Part shown: piece by piece, positions 38,339 to 48,069 of the stretch | How positions within the stretch are numbered: the first letter of the stretch is position 1 | Layout: each line of letters starts with the position of its first letter | Origin: Planctomycetota bacterium | GTDB lineage: Bacteria > Planctomycetota > Planctomycetia > Planctomycetales > Planctomycetaceae | Direction of reading: 5' to 3' | Length of the DNA: 64,000 bases | Assembly (NCBI GenBank): GCA_027618475.1 | Contig: JAQCEJ010000020.1 | Location: 1-64,000 of the forward strand | The notes under the pieces: generated by a model | Told to the model about the DNA's origin: nothing | Seen by the model: the letters and a program-made list of their open reading frames with translations, nothing else | Database searches by the model: none | Program-made: the position numbers and the translations under genes

Positions 38339-40054
38339 TCAGAATTCTCCCGAATGGATCGGCAGTTCATAACACGCCGCCTCTTCGGCATTACGGACGA
38401 GAAGTTTACCATGGGCGAACGCGGGTTGATTCCATGTTTTCCCCTCGATCGCCTGCCAGCGGTAAACCTCTTTGAGTTCTTGCGGATCGGGAACGATATA
38501 CACCACCTCGCCAGACTCGGCGAGCATAACAAACATGCCTCCGATGTCGATGAACTGACCGAAACCATAGCGGCCTGCTTTCCACAACTGCTTGCGGGCC
38601 TCGAGGTCGATGCAAACCATGATCCCTTCATCCAATCCGTAAGCGTATTTTCCGCGAACGATAAAATCATTAAACTTCGGTTTGAGATATCTCGATTCTC
38701 GCTGCGACCAATCGGTTGTCGCCGACCAAACATCGCCGTCGTGTTTGATATCGAGAAGTGCAATACCCTGACCATACCCCGAGCCGATCAGCACACGACG
38801 TTCGTCAACCAATGTCGGCATGGCAACATTGACTTTGGGCTGTGTCGTCCACGGAAACCGCCACAGTTCTGTTCCGTCATCAGGCTTGATTCCCGCCACT
38901 CCCTGACCGTCGTGCAACAGGATCTGTCGCACACCATCGATTGTCACGAGGTCAGGCGATGAGTAACTGGCTGGGTGATCTCCCCTGGTCCAGAGCTTTT
39001 CACCGTTCAGCCGATTGTAAGCGGTTACACTTTTGCCTTGTTCTCCTCCGGGGTTGACGATCACCATCTCATCGACAATCAGCGGCGATGCCGACATTGC
39101 CCATGTGATGTTTCCAGCTCCGGCGTCTGCCAGAATGTTTGTCTGCCAGATTTTCTCGCCGGTTCGAAGATCGAGGCAATTCAATATCCCCGTTGCCCCG
39201 AGGGCATAAACATATCCGTCATGAAGCGTTGGCGTGGCACGGGGTCCCACTCCGCCAAATACTTCTTCAAATCGTGCCGAGTCGACATGCACCCAGATCG
39301 GAGTACCGGTATTGAGGTCGTAACAGACGACCGCCTCGTTCTCCTGTTGTTGCTCTTGCGTTATCGCCAGATTCTGTACGACGGCAAATGATGACCACCC
39401 CGGCCCGACGGGGTGACGCCAGATTTCTTTCGGATGCGTTTCGGATTCTCCATCGCGCGGGACGATGAGCGAACGACCGGGAACAAGGCCCCAATCCTCC
39501 CCTCTGATGATGCCCGACCGATCATTACCACGAAATTGTGACCAATCATCAGGACCAATTTGTATGTCCGGTTCATCCGGCGGCTCGACCGCATCGTTTA
39601 AGTCTCTATCGTCGCCCGCATTGGCTGAAGACTCAAATACACCGGCTTTTGCACTGGCTGTTAATACATCGTGTCGATGCCAGTATTTCGCAGCACGGTC
39701 TTCGGCGGACTCTTGCCAGCGGAATGCGAGAATCGGAAACGCCTCCCCGCGAAAACCGACAACGCGTACCGAATAACGTAAACCGACTCCCAAGAGCACC
39801 AACAACAACAGCCCTGCAAATCGTGTCCTCCAACGCACGCCACTGAAAAACGTCCACCATATTGTTAACAACAGCATCGTCGCCATGATGATCAACAGCT
39901 GAACAAAGTTCTGCAACGAACGATCGGACGCAAATGTGAACCACTCGATGACTCCGCCGATAATACCGAGCGACAGAATGAAGAGTCCCGATTTCCAGCG
40001 AATGCGCTGTGGTTGGTCGGGCGTAGTGTTTTCAACAGCTGGTTCTGATGGCAT
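38339..40054 (-). CDS. Membrane-anchored PQQ-like beta-propeller protein
   Basis: A 571-residue protein. Residues 20-100 contain three hydrophobic helices, and residues 170-570 form a PQQ-type propeller with repeated blades such as VHVDSARFEEVFGGV, YVYALGATGILNCLDLRTGEKIW and VDEMVIVNPGGEQGKSVTAYNRLNGEKLW. The propeller should face the periplasm. PQQ-binding residues for dehydrogenase activity are not evident, so it may be a scaffold or a BamB-like protein. The ATG at 40054 has no strong ribosome site. Confidence 0.8.
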   Translation of the reverse strand: MPSEPAVENTTPDQPQRIRWKSGLFILSLGIIGGVIEWFTFASDRSLQNFVQLLIIMATMLLLTIWWTFFSGVRWRTRFAGLLLLVLLGVGLRYSVRVVGFRGEAFPILAFRWQESAEDRAAKYWHRHDVLTASAKAGVFESSANAGDDRDLNDAVEPPDEPDIQIGPDDWSQFRGNDRSGIIRGEDWGLVPGRSLIVPRDGESETHPKEIWRHPVGPGWSSFAVVQNLAITQEQQQENEAVVCYDLNTGTPIWVHVDSARFEEVFGGVGPRATPTLHDGYVYALGATGILNCLDLRTGEKIWQTNILADAGAGNITWAMSASPLIVDEMVIVNPGGEQGKSVTAYNRLNGEKLWTRGDHPASYSSPDLVTIDGVRQILLHDGQGVAGIKPDDGTELWRFPWTTQPKVNVAMPTLVDERRVLIGSGYGQGIALLDIKHDGDVWSATTDWSQRESRYLKPKFNDFIVRGKYAYGLDEGIMVCIDLEARKQLWKAGRYGFGQFIDIGGMFVMLAESGEVVYIVPDPQELKEVYRWQAIEGKTWNQPAFAHGKLLVRNAEEAACYELPIHSGEF

Positions 40055-40098
40055 GGATTCTCGTCTTATGCAGGCTTCAAGTGTTTCGGCACAAAATG

Positions 40099-40536
40099 TC
40101 AGTCTAAAAACAGTACCCGCTCATCCTGTGTCGGGATTCGACAAACTTCTTTTTTACCGAACAGTCGATATCGCATGGCCGAAACACCACGATATCCGAG
40201 ATCGCGTAGTGGCAATGGAATGATCCATAACATCGCCGAGGCGATTTTCCAGATACCGCCGAGTTTCCACAACACACGCACAATGGCAGCGGATCGGCGA
40301 TACTCGCCGTGCTCCGAAAAATAAACGAACGTATTCAATTCTCGAACCACTTTAGGGTCGAGTAATAGTTCTGCGGTCGCTCCTTGCAGCGGAGCATAAC
40401 GAAACACCCGTTCACGATCATGGCGAATCAGAAAATCAATCGTGTGATTGCAGAGGCCACACACACCGTCGAAAAACAAAATCGGCCGATGTTCCTGCAC
40501 CTCGGAGGGCAATGCTTCTTCGACCATGCTTTTCAC
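40099..40536 (-). CDS. DCC family thiol-disulfide oxidoreductase-like protein (DUF393)
   Basis: A 145-residue protein of the DUF393/DCC family. The defining motif D-x-x-C-x-x-C is ILFFDGVCGLCNHTIDF near residue 20. The family resembles thioredoxin-type oxidoreductases and function is unproven. The rest follows the family plan (FRYAPLQGATAELLL, RRSAAIVRVL, LRDLGYRGVSAMRYRLFGKKEVC). The frame begins with a TTG at 40614; GGAG seven bases before a GTG at 40536 favours that start, with an ATG at 40527 as the alternative. Confidence 0.85.
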   Translation of the reverse strand: MKSMVEEALPSEVQEHRPILFFDGVCGLCNHTIDFLIRHDRERVFRYAPLQGATAELLLDPKVVRELNTFVYFSEHGEYRRSAAIVRVLWKLGGIWKIASAMLWIIPLPLRDLGYRGVSAMRYRLFGKKEVCRIPTQDERVLFLD

Positions 40537-41042
40537 ACTTAGACTCCGGATCTCTGTAAACGACACACCGCCTGAAAGTTGCGGAATTTTATACCGCTCG
40601 CGCCGATCGTCCAAGCCAGGAAGTGACGTCCATCGCTGAGATAGAACCGAAATTGATGTATGCCATTAACGCTGTCGTCAGCGAAAATTGCTTTCTCCAC
40701 GAAAAAGTGCTGAAAACCAGGTCTTTGGAACTCCTGTTTGGATCAAACGTTACGCAATTACTATAACGGTAAGGATGACAACTCTTAAAATCTTCTTTTC
40801 CCCAGTCATGCCGCGATTGGTATGATAACGAACATCGATTACACCCCGGAACGGCGAAATGCATAAACCGATGAGAGGCGAATCTCCGATGGAATTTAGA
40901 CGAACCGTTCGCATTGCTATCTGGTTCGTCTTGCAATCTGCAGGACGAGAACGCAAGATGAACTTTGAAGTCTATATCTGATGATAAGTTCGTCGTTCGA
41001 CGTTCGATATGTGGTTTTCCAGATATATCAAGGATGCAGATC

Positions 41043-42179
41043 ATGCCGAAGACGAGGTCGGAAGCGACTTTCCGCCCCCCCTGGCTTGAAGACGCGTATT
41101 GGACGAAAGTCCGAAACGCACCGTCATCGGCAATTCACACTCCACCGGCTTCGCGTCCCACCGATCGACTTTCTTTCGTCACCCGCTTATCTGGTTGGAT
41201 GACCGAACGTTTCCCGGTAATAACCAATTGGCATTCCCGCTGGAAAACGAGTCTCTGGACGTCGATCGCGCTGCATGTGATGGTTTTATTGATCCTGGCT
41301 TTCGTCGTTGCTCAATCTCTTGATCGTGACATGGCGACATTGAATCCACTGGAAACTCGCTGGAATGACGAAGTCAACGATAGCGAAATGAAGATAGAAG
41401 AACTTGCTACGGGCGATGCGGCTTCGCTGACGGTCGCGCTTCAAACCAGGCAAGATCTGCAGCCTTTCACCAGCAGGATGCACACGATCGTCACATCAGC
41501 CTCACGGCGTGAACCGAGCGTCGATCTTGCTGACTCTCGTCTGCCGATCGAAGGTGGATGGGAACGCTCACCGATAATGGATCATATTACCGACGACGTT
41601 GGCATATCGAGCGGCGTGGCGCTGGATGGTACCGGACTGGGAATCGGCACCTCGGGTGACGGCGAGAAAAGCAAAGACTTTTTTGGTATCAACGTGGAGG
41701 GGAACAAGTTCGTCTATGTGGTCGATGCCTCACGCAGCATGAATCATCCTCATGCCAGCGCAGCAGGTACACGATTTAACCGCGTCAAAATCGAATTGGT
41801 CAATTCGATCGGTCAGATGTCGCAGGACTCGCAGTTTTTTGTCATATTTTTCAACGATCAGGCGATACCCATGCCGGCAGACGGCCTCGTAAACGCCACT
41901 CTCGACAATCAAATGCGCTGCCTCAAATGGGTCGCAACCGCCCGCACGGGAGGCCAAACTAACCCTCGAGACGCCCTCATGATCGCATTACGACTAAACC
42001 CCGACGTCATTTATTTTCTCACCGATGGCGAGTTCGAATTCAACGTCGTCAAACAGGTCAAAGCCGCCAACAAGCTGAAGACCCCCATCTATACCTTCTG
42101 CTTCAGCGATCGCAGCGGCGAGAAATTCCTGAAACAGATCGCCACGCAGAACTACGGAAAATATCACTTCGTCCCGTAA
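41043..42179 (+). CDS. Membrane-anchored von Willebrand factor A domain protein
   Basis: A 378-residue protein. A single membrane helix lies near residues 75-95 (TSIALHVMVLLILAFVVAQ), after a basic cytoplasmic stretch, so the rest is periplasmic. Residues 220-375 form a VWA domain with a metal-ion-dependent adhesion site: VVDASRSM gives D-x-S-x-S, and TARTGGQTNPRDAL and LTDGEFEF add the Thr and Asp. It probably binds another protein. The ATG at 41043 has AGGA eight bases upstream; the frame is open to 40965 without support. It is monocistronic, and 224 bases separate it from the acyltransferase fusion gene. Confidence 0.8.
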   Translation: MPKTRSEATFRPPWLEDAYWTKVRNAPSSAIHTPPASRPTDRLSFVTRLSGWMTERFPVITNWHSRWKTSLWTSIALHVMVLLILAFVVAQSLDRDMATLNPLETRWNDEVNDSEMKIEELATGDAASLTVALQTRQDLQPFTSRMHTIVTSASRREPSVDLADSRLPIEGGWERSPIMDHITDDVGISSGVALDGTGLGIGTSGDGEKSKDFFGINVEGNKFVYVVDASRSMNHPHASAAGTRFNRVKIELVNSIGQMSQDSQFFVIFFNDQAIPMPADGLVNATLDNQMRCLKWVATARTGGQTNPRDALMIALRLNPDVIYFLTDGEFEFNVVKQVKAANKLKTPIYTFCFSDRSGEKFLKQIATQNYGKYHFVP

Positions 42180-42238
42180 GTTCTTCTCGTCGAATTCTCG
42201 CGATTTTCCTCCCCCGCCATTCTTGCCCGACAGGTTGC

Positions 42239-42254
42239 CATAGTATTTACTATG
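42239..42254. promoter_or_regulatory. Palindromic candidate operator upstream of the acyltransferase fusion
   Basis: CATAGTA-TT-TACTATG is a perfect palindrome with 7-base arms. Downstream, GTTGGTATA occurs twice (42263-42271 and 42314-42322), giving -10-like GGTATA cores 51 bases apart. This is the only strong palindrome between the VWA gene and the fusion gene and may be a repressor site. Confidence 0.4.
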
Positions 42255-42403
42255 CTGTAACAGTTGGTATAGGGCTCATTTTTTGTCGATCTCGCATAAG
42301 TGTCGACTCTGCTGTTGGTATAACGCTAAGGGCGTCGATATGATTCGAAACCGCATACATCCTTAATCTGACCGAACCTTGACTTTCGTTGAGATGGCGG
42401 CAC

Positions 42404-45400
42404 ATGAACCGCGAGACACCAACTGTTCCAGAATGCGATCACAGCCGACTCTGGTCGGCGTCGTTTATCGGATTGCTGGTCACACAGTTTCTCGGTGCCC
42501 TTAACGATAATCTGTTTCGTTGGCTCGCGGTTCCCATTGCTCAGAAACTGCTCGATCCATCGGTCTCGCTCTCTCTCGGACTTGCCTGTTTTACAATTCC
42601 GTATTTGCTGCTGGCGACTCATGCCGGATTTCTTGCGGATCGCTTCAGTAAGCGGCAGGTCATCATTTACTGCAAAGTGGCTGAGATCGTACTGATGCTC
42701 CTGGGAATCACTGCCATATTGACGTCGCAGCTGGTGTTGTTATTCATCGTTGTCGCTTTAATGGGGGCACAGAGTGCACTCTTCAGCCCCTCCAAGTACG
42801 GAGCATTACCCGATATCGTCTCGACGAAATTTCTCTCGAAAGCCAACGGCTGGATGGGACTCGCCACCGTCGCCGCCTCGGCGTTCGGCGGTATCGGCGG
42901 ATATATGCTCTATTCACACTCAGGAATCGATTTTTCTCAATCGGTCACGTTCTCGCAGGTGATAGTTCCCGCATCGATACTGCTCGGCGTCGCTGTTGTC
43001 GGCTGGATGACCAGTCTGATGATCCAGCATCTTCCTGCCGCCGATGCAGCGCGGCGATTTCCTCTCAATCCGTTTTACGAAACGTGGAAGAGTCTGTCGT
43101 TGCTCAAGTCCGATGTCCCGCTCCTACGTACGACTCTGGGAATTGCCTTTTTCTGGATGCTCGCTTCGCTCGCACAAATGAACATCGACCCATTCGGTGA
43201 AGAAGTACTCAGTCTCGACAAAACCAAAAACGCTTCGGAAATCGGCATCCTGATGGCGGCTCTCGTTGTCGGCTCGGGCTTGGGAAGCGTGCTCGCGGGC
43301 ATCTGGTCGGGGGGGAAAGTCGAACTCGGAATTGTGCCGCTGGGAGCGATCGGTATTACGCTCAGTTCGTTACTGCTGTTCTGGTTCGGTTCCAACGTCA
43401 ACATCGACATGCAGCTTTCGGCCCAGGGTTCTTTCATGCTCTCTTCAGGAATGTTGTTCCTCCTGGGCATCAGTGCGGGGCTGTTTTCGATCCCTCTCGA
43501 TTCGTATCTGCAATACCGAAGTCCCCCCGAGCATCGCGGAACGATTCTTGCGGCGAGCAACTTCGTTTCGTTCTCGTTTATGCTGTTTGCTTCGGCAATT
43601 TTTTTCCTGATGAGGGTGCAACTTGACTTCTCACCGAGCACTGTTTTCCTTGTGGCAGGACTCGGAACCATTCCGGTCATCATCTATGTCGTCTGTTTGC
43701 TTCCCGATGCAACCATTCGCTTCTTCGTCTGGCTGTTGAGTCATTCGTTTTACCGGTTGAAAGTACACGGCATTCATCAGATTCCGCCGCGCGGCGGTGC
43801 GTTGTTAGTTCCGAATCACGTCAGTTGGATCGACGGGATTGTCCTGCTTCTGGCATCGTCCCGTCCGATTCGGATGCTCGTTTACGCCGACTACGCTAAC
43901 AAAAACGGCCTTCGCTCGCTGGCAAAGATTTTCAAAGTCATTCCCATCAAAGATTCGGCCGGTCCCAAAGCCATTTTGCAGGCGTTGCAGGCGGCGAAAG
44001 AAGCCGTGCAGAACGGCGAACTCGTTTGTATATTTGCCGAGGGGTCTCTGACACGATCGGGGCAGTTGCAGTCGTTTCAGAAGGGTGCACTTCGCATCGT
44101 ACAAGGGACCGACGCTCCGATTATTCCTGTTTATCTCGACGAATTGTGGGGAAGTATTTTCAGCTTTCGCGGCGGAAAGTATCTTTGGAAAATCCCCAGA
44201 AGGTGGCCGTACACGATTTCGATCTATTTTGGAAAACCGATTACCGAAGCTCAATCAATTGATGAAGTTCGACAGGCAGTTTCAGAATTGGGAGCAGAAG
44301 CGGCTATGCAACGAAAAAAACGTCACCAACTCTTGCCAGTTTCGCTGATTCGGTCATGCAAGAGAAGTCTGTTCCGCGAAAAGATTGCCGATTCATCTGG
44401 CGCGAAGCTGACCGGAGGGAAACTACTCACCGGCATGCTCGTCATGCGACGTCTCTTACGCAAACATGTGTTTAAGGGCGACCATCAGTTCGTCGGTGTC
44501 CTTGTTCCGCCATCGGTCGGAGCGACCGTCGTCAATGGGGCGCTGGCACTCATGCGTAAAGTCGCCGTCAATCTCAATTACACGTTAACCGACGAAGTGA
44601 ATAATCACTGCATTCAGAACGCAGGCATTACTCAAGTACTGACAAGTCGTCGCTTTCTTGAAAAGAAACCGATGAACGTCGAGGGGGAACTGGTGTTCCT
44701 GGAAGACCTGCGAGACAAGGTGACGCTGTGGGATAAAGTCATCTGCCTGTTATATGCGTTTCTGCTGCCGACATTTGTACTGAAGAAAATGCTCAAGCTC
44801 GATACGATTCAACCCGACGACCTGCTGACGATCATCTTTACTTCGGGTTCGACCGGCGAACCGAAAGGTGTGATGCTCACGCAGTATAACATCGCCTCCA
44901 ACGTCGAAGCGGTCCACGAAATCTTCCATATTTCGAAAAACGATGTGCTGCTTGGCATTCTACCGTTCTTCCATTCATTTGGTTACACCGGCAATTTGTG
45001 GCTGGCACTGGCACTCGACCCAAAACTCGTGCTGCATGTCAATCCGCTCGATGCCCGGTTGATCGGCAAGCTGATTCACGACCACAAGATCACGATTCTC
45101 ATGGCAACACCCACGTTCCTGAGATCGTACTTGAAGCGGTGTGACGAAGACCAATTGAAAACGCTCAATCTGGTGATCGTCGGTGCCGAAAAACTACCCC
45201 TCGATCTCGCGAAAAGTTGGGAAGAAAAGTACGGCTTTTTGCCGACCGAAGGGTTCGGTACGACCGAACTCTCCCCCGTTGTGTCGGCGAATATTCCACC
45301 GAACCGTGCAGGAAACACGACTCAAATCACACAAAAACTGGGAACGATCGGCCGACCGATTCCAGGAGTCTCCGCCAAAATTGTACATGCCGATACGTTC

Positions 45401-45928
45401 GAAGACCTGGGCCACAACAAGGAAGGCCTGTTGTGGATCAAGGGCCCGAATGTGATGCTCGGATATCTGAATCAGCCAGAAAAGACGGCCGCGTTGATTC
45501 GGGACGGTTGGTACAACACCGGTGACATTGCCAAAATCGACGACGACGGATTCATCACTATCACAGGACGGCTCAGCCGTTTCTCTAAAATCGGCGGCGA
45601 AATGGTGCCGCACTTACGAATTGAAGAGTTGATCGCCAAAATCATCGACGATGCCGAACCGACGGACGAGCCCGATCTTAAAGTCGCCGTGACGTCGGTT
45701 CCCGACGCGAAAAAAGGAGAACGGCTGATCGTTCTCCACAAGAAACTGACGATCTCCGTCGATCAGATTCTCAAGAAGCTATGTGACAGTGGTCTGCCGA
45801 ACTTGTGGATTCCATCGAGCGATTCGTTTTTCGAGATTGAGCAGATCCCGATTCTGGGTACGGGGAAGCTCGATCTCAAGGGAATACAAACGACCGCGAG
45901 AGACCTGACCGCCGTGGCCAATGCGTGA
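42404..45928 (+). CDS. Trifunctional LplT-PlsC-acyl-ACP synthetase fusion (lysophospholipid recycling)
   Basis: A 1174-residue protein with three domains. Residues 10-420 form an MFS transporter (LplT type, about 12 helices). Residues 435-630 form a PlsC-like acyltransferase with VPNHVSWIDG (H-x4-D) and FAEGSLTRSG. Residues 690-1165 form an AMP-binding acyl-ACP synthetase with TIIFTSGSTGEPKGVMLTQ and GFGTTELSPV. Together they flip lysophospholipid inward, activate fatty acid and re-acylate it; in enterobacteria LplT and Aas are separate neighbours. The ATG at 42404 is chosen over a TTG at 42389. It converges with the gene at 45957. Confidence 0.93.
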   Translation: MNRETPTVPECDHSRLWSASFIGLLVTQFLGALNDNLFRWLAVPIAQKLLDPSVSLSLGLACFTIPYLLLATHAGFLADRFSKRQVIIYCKVAEIVLMLLGITAILTSQLVLLFIVVALMGAQSALFSPSKYGALPDIVSTKFLSKANGWMGLATVAASAFGGIGGYMLYSHSGIDFSQSVTFSQVIVPASILLGVAVVGWMTSLMIQHLPAADAARRFPLNPFYETWKSLSLLKSDVPLLRTTLGIAFFWMLASLAQMNIDPFGEEVLSLDKTKNASEIGILMAALVVGSGLGSVLAGIWSGGKVELGIVPLGAIGITLSSLLLFWFGSNVNIDMQLSAQGSFMLSSGMLFLLGISAGLFSIPLDSYLQYRSPPEHRGTILAASNFVSFSFMLFASAIFFLMRVQLDFSPSTVFLVAGLGTIPVIIYVVCLLPDATIRFFVWLLSHSFYRLKVHGIHQIPPRGGALLVPNHVSWIDGIVLLLASSRPIRMLVYADYANKNGLRSLAKIFKVIPIKDSAGPKAILQALQAAKEAVQNGELVCIFAEGSLTRSGQLQSFQKGALRIVQGTDAPIIPVYLDELWGSIFSFRGGKYLWKIPRRWPYTISIYFGKPITEAQSIDEVRQAVSELGAEAAMQRKKRHQLLPVSLIRSCKRSLFREKIADSSGAKLTGGKLLTGMLVMRRLLRKHVFKGDHQFVGVLVPPSVGATVVNGALALMRKVAVNLNYTLTDEVNNHCIQNAGITQVLTSRRFLEKKPMNVEGELVFLEDLRDKVTLWDKVICLLYAFLLPTFVLKKMLKLDTIQPDDLLTIIFTSGSTGEPKGVMLTQYNIASNVEAVHEIFHISKNDVLLGILPFFHSFGYTGNLWLALALDPKLVLHVNPLDARLIGKLIHDHKITILMATPTFLRSYLKRCDEDQLKTLNLVIVGAEKLPLDLAKSWEEKYGFLPTEGFGTTELSPVVSANIPPNRAGNTTQITQKLGTIGRPIPGVSAKIVHADTFEDLGHNKEGLLWIKGPNVMLGYLNQPEKTAALIRDGWYNTGDIAKIDDDGFITITGRLSRFSKIGGEMVPHLRIEELIAKIIDDAEPTDEPDLKVAVTSVPDAKKGERLIVLHKKLTISVDQILKKLCDSGLPNLWIPSSDSFFEIEQIPILGTGKLDLKGIQTTARDLTAVANA

Positions 45929-45956
45929 AAGAAAGAGATCGTTGTATTCTTCTCAT

Positions 45957-46682
45957 TTAACGCGACTCGGCTTCTAATCGTGCAGCCGCTTCTAAATCCG
46001 TGAATTCTGGCAGCGGATCGGCGTCAGTTTCTTGCGGGTTACCGGCAAACTCTTCCTGTAACTCTCGCCGGCGACGGGCGACCTGGCGGTCGAATTCGCT
46101 AAGAACATCAGCCGCTTTGTCACGCGACGTCACCAGGCCGATAATCAGATACTGCGTGATCGCCAGAAAAAAACAGGCCCAGCCCAAGCGGCCCGGTGCT
46201 GCAGCCGCGAGAATCGCGAAGACCGGCGACGAACGACTGAGGTGCTTGCACAGCAAGCCTCTGCAGAACGGGAAGCAGTATCCTCTGATCTGAGGAAACC
46301 ATCGCTCCTTCCGCTGAAACTTCAACTTCGGCGGGCCGCTGTGAATGATCGTGAACAATTCCTGATCGGGCATCATCTCGATCACACCGATCGCCAGCAT
46401 CACGCGCATGCCGACGAGTATCCAATACCACTCGCCGTCGCTTTGCAGAAACGAAGCCCAGCCGAATAGCAGTTCTTCCATATTGCGGGTGGCAACGAGC
46501 AATATCAGCGAACCCCGAACCCACTGCTCGAGATCTTTTTCGAGTTCGGCATCGATTACGTTGACCCGCAGCACGCGCTTCATGAAAAAGCGGAACAGTG
46601 GGATCGCGATAAAACCGACGATCAACCGCGTCAGTGGTCGAAGCACCGGTCGAATGGCAAATGTATTGATGAGATTCGGCAT
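45957..46682 (-). CDS. Multi-pass membrane protein downstream of the retron-type RT (possible effector)
   Basis: A 241-residue protein with about four hydrophobic segments (near residues 12-32, 55-75, 85-105 and 150-185) and a charged C-terminal tail ([27 protein letters not shown]). A cysteine- and aromatic-rich loop ([15 protein letters not shown]) precedes the last segments. I recognise no family. It begins ten bases after the reverse transcriptase stop on the same strand, so the two are probably one transcript. That makes it a candidate retron effector, as two-helix membrane proteins serve that role in retron Ec48. It could instead be a conserved host gene that happens to follow. No ribosome site is obvious, consistent with coupling. 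Confidence 0.6.
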   Translation of the reverse strand: MPNLINTFAIRPVLRPLTRLIVGFIAIPLFRFFMKRVLRVNVIDAELEKDLEQWVRGSLILLVATRNMEELLFGWASFLQSDGEWYWILVGMRVMLAIGVIEMMPDQELFTIIHSGPPKLKFQRKERWFPQIRGYCFPFCRGLLCKHLSRSSPVFAILAAAAPGRLGWACFFLAITQYLIIGLVTSRDKAADVLSEFDRQVARRRRELQEEFAGNPQETDADPLPEFTDLEAAARLEAESR

Positions 46683-46692
46683 AAATCACACG

Positions 46693-47961
46693 TTACCAGC
46701 GAATCTGATTAAACAACGTCCACAGCCTGCTGCCACGGGACGGATTGAGCTGCTGTACGTAGGCGATTTTTCCTCGAAGATGCGACGCGAAATCGGGATG
46801 CTGCAGGCGATTTTGTGTTGCCGGACCGTGACGCACACAATTCGTCAGAATCGCTTTAAGGGAGTCGTATTGTTGGCGCGATATATTGATATTCTGATTC
46901 ACGACCACGCCGGTTACAGTCTGGCGCGAATTCTGCCTTAGAATTTTCCGCTTCTGTTTATGAACGCGAAACCGTTCATCTCGGATCACTTGCGTAACCA
47001 GTGGAATAAAAATTTTCAGGCCACGCTCGAACGATGCGGGCCCAGAAAATGTGAGGTCATCTGCATATCGAGTGTAATTCGCACCGAACGACCGGGCCAG
47101 CCCAAACAGCCGAATATCGAGGCTGAACGCCGCCAGATTGGCCAACATCGGCGATGTCGGTGCACCTTGCGGCAGATGTCGACGCAGGTACGGCACGAAC
47201 GCCCCGGCGGAGTCTTTGGGAAATCCCATGGTCGACGGCACACACGATGTCGCCAGTCGACCGAGCCATGTCGAGATCTCGCGATTGTATCCCAGCCCGC
47301 GAAACAGCGCCACCACGCGGGAAAATGTCACGTTGGGATAAAAATTTTCGAGGTCGAATTTGAGCACGACTGTCTGCCCGACGTGTGGCTTCGCGTTGGT
47401 GACAATCGATCGTCCGGTCGTAAACCCCTGACACGCAACATGCAGCGGGACGCGATTCAAAATCTGCTCGAGCAGCTGCGACTGGGCTTTGTGTAGAATC
47501 GGTTTGGGAGCTTCGATCAGTCGGTAACCACCGCGGCGTTTTTTAATCCAGTGATATCGATAATGAGATTCCCGCTCGTTCGGAGGGCGATCGCCGTCGT
47601 GAAAGCGATGAATCAGCCATGCGAGTTGTCCGAGAGGAATCTGCAACCACATTGCCAGGTCGGCAGGGGTTTCCAACCGAGGAAGTTGCCAATCATCGAG
47701 AAGTTGATGCCGGCTGTCGGAACTGAGATCCTGATATCCACCGTCGGGGATCGCCAATCTTGCGAAAGCGTAAGGGGATTCTGCAATCGTCTGCCGAACC
47801 AGAGGTTGACGCAGCTGCTGATACCGCAAAGGAACCAGTTTCGCTCGCCCGCGTTTGTCGACCACCGATTTCGTCAGAGCCGCAGGGACGACAGAATCGG
47901 CAACGGACGCATCTGACGACGAGCGAAACAGCCATCCGAACAGAAAATCGAACAGACCCAT
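46693..47961 (-). CDS. Retron-type reverse transcriptase
   Basis: A 422-residue RT. Residues 1-95 form an extension of unknown role. The RT core runs from about 96 to 422: KKRRGGYRLIEAPKPIL, the retron region-X motif NAKPH (189-193, NAxxH), catalytic Asp203 in KFDLENFYPN, LPQGAPTSPMLAN (263-275), YTRYADDLTF with Asp301 and Asp302, and the retron region-Y motif VTG (349-351). It lacks maturase, HNH and integrase domains, so it is not a group II intron, and no template/variable repeats mark a diversity-generating element. A structured RNA lies upstream on the same strand. The ATG at 47961 follows GAGACGG. Retrons make RNA-linked msDNA and many act in anti-phage defence. Confidence 0.93.
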   Translation of the reverse strand: MGLFDFLFGWLFRSSSDASVADSVVPAALTKSVVDKRGRAKLVPLRYQQLRQPLVRQTIAESPYAFARLAIPDGGYQDLSSDSRHQLLDDWQLPRLETPADLAMWLQIPLGQLAWLIHRFHDGDRPPNERESHYRYHWIKKRRGGYRLIEAPKPILHKAQSQLLEQILNRVPLHVACQGFTTGRSIVTNAKPHVGQTVVLKFDLENFYPNVTFSRVVALFRGLGYNREISTWLGRLATSCVPSTMGFPKDSAGAFVPYLRRHLPQGAPTSPMLANLAAFSLDIRLFGLARSFGANYTRYADDLTFSGPASFERGLKIFIPLVTQVIRDERFRVHKQKRKILRQNSRQTVTGVVVNQNINISRQQYDSLKAILTNCVRHGPATQNRLQHPDFASHLRGKIAYVQQLNPSRGSRLWTLFNQIRW

Positions 47962-48069
47962 ATTACCGTCTCATCTACCATACGACGAGTTGTCCGGGAC
48001 TGATCGAAGTCGCTTCATGGCTGGTCGGTTCCATTTCTCATCGTAAGGTACTCCTTTTCATACAATCGC

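Noticed and set aside
40614-40965. Regulatory RNA between the DCC and VWA genes
   Set aside because: The gap holds no strong hairpin or conserved motif; it most likely contains only two divergent promoters.
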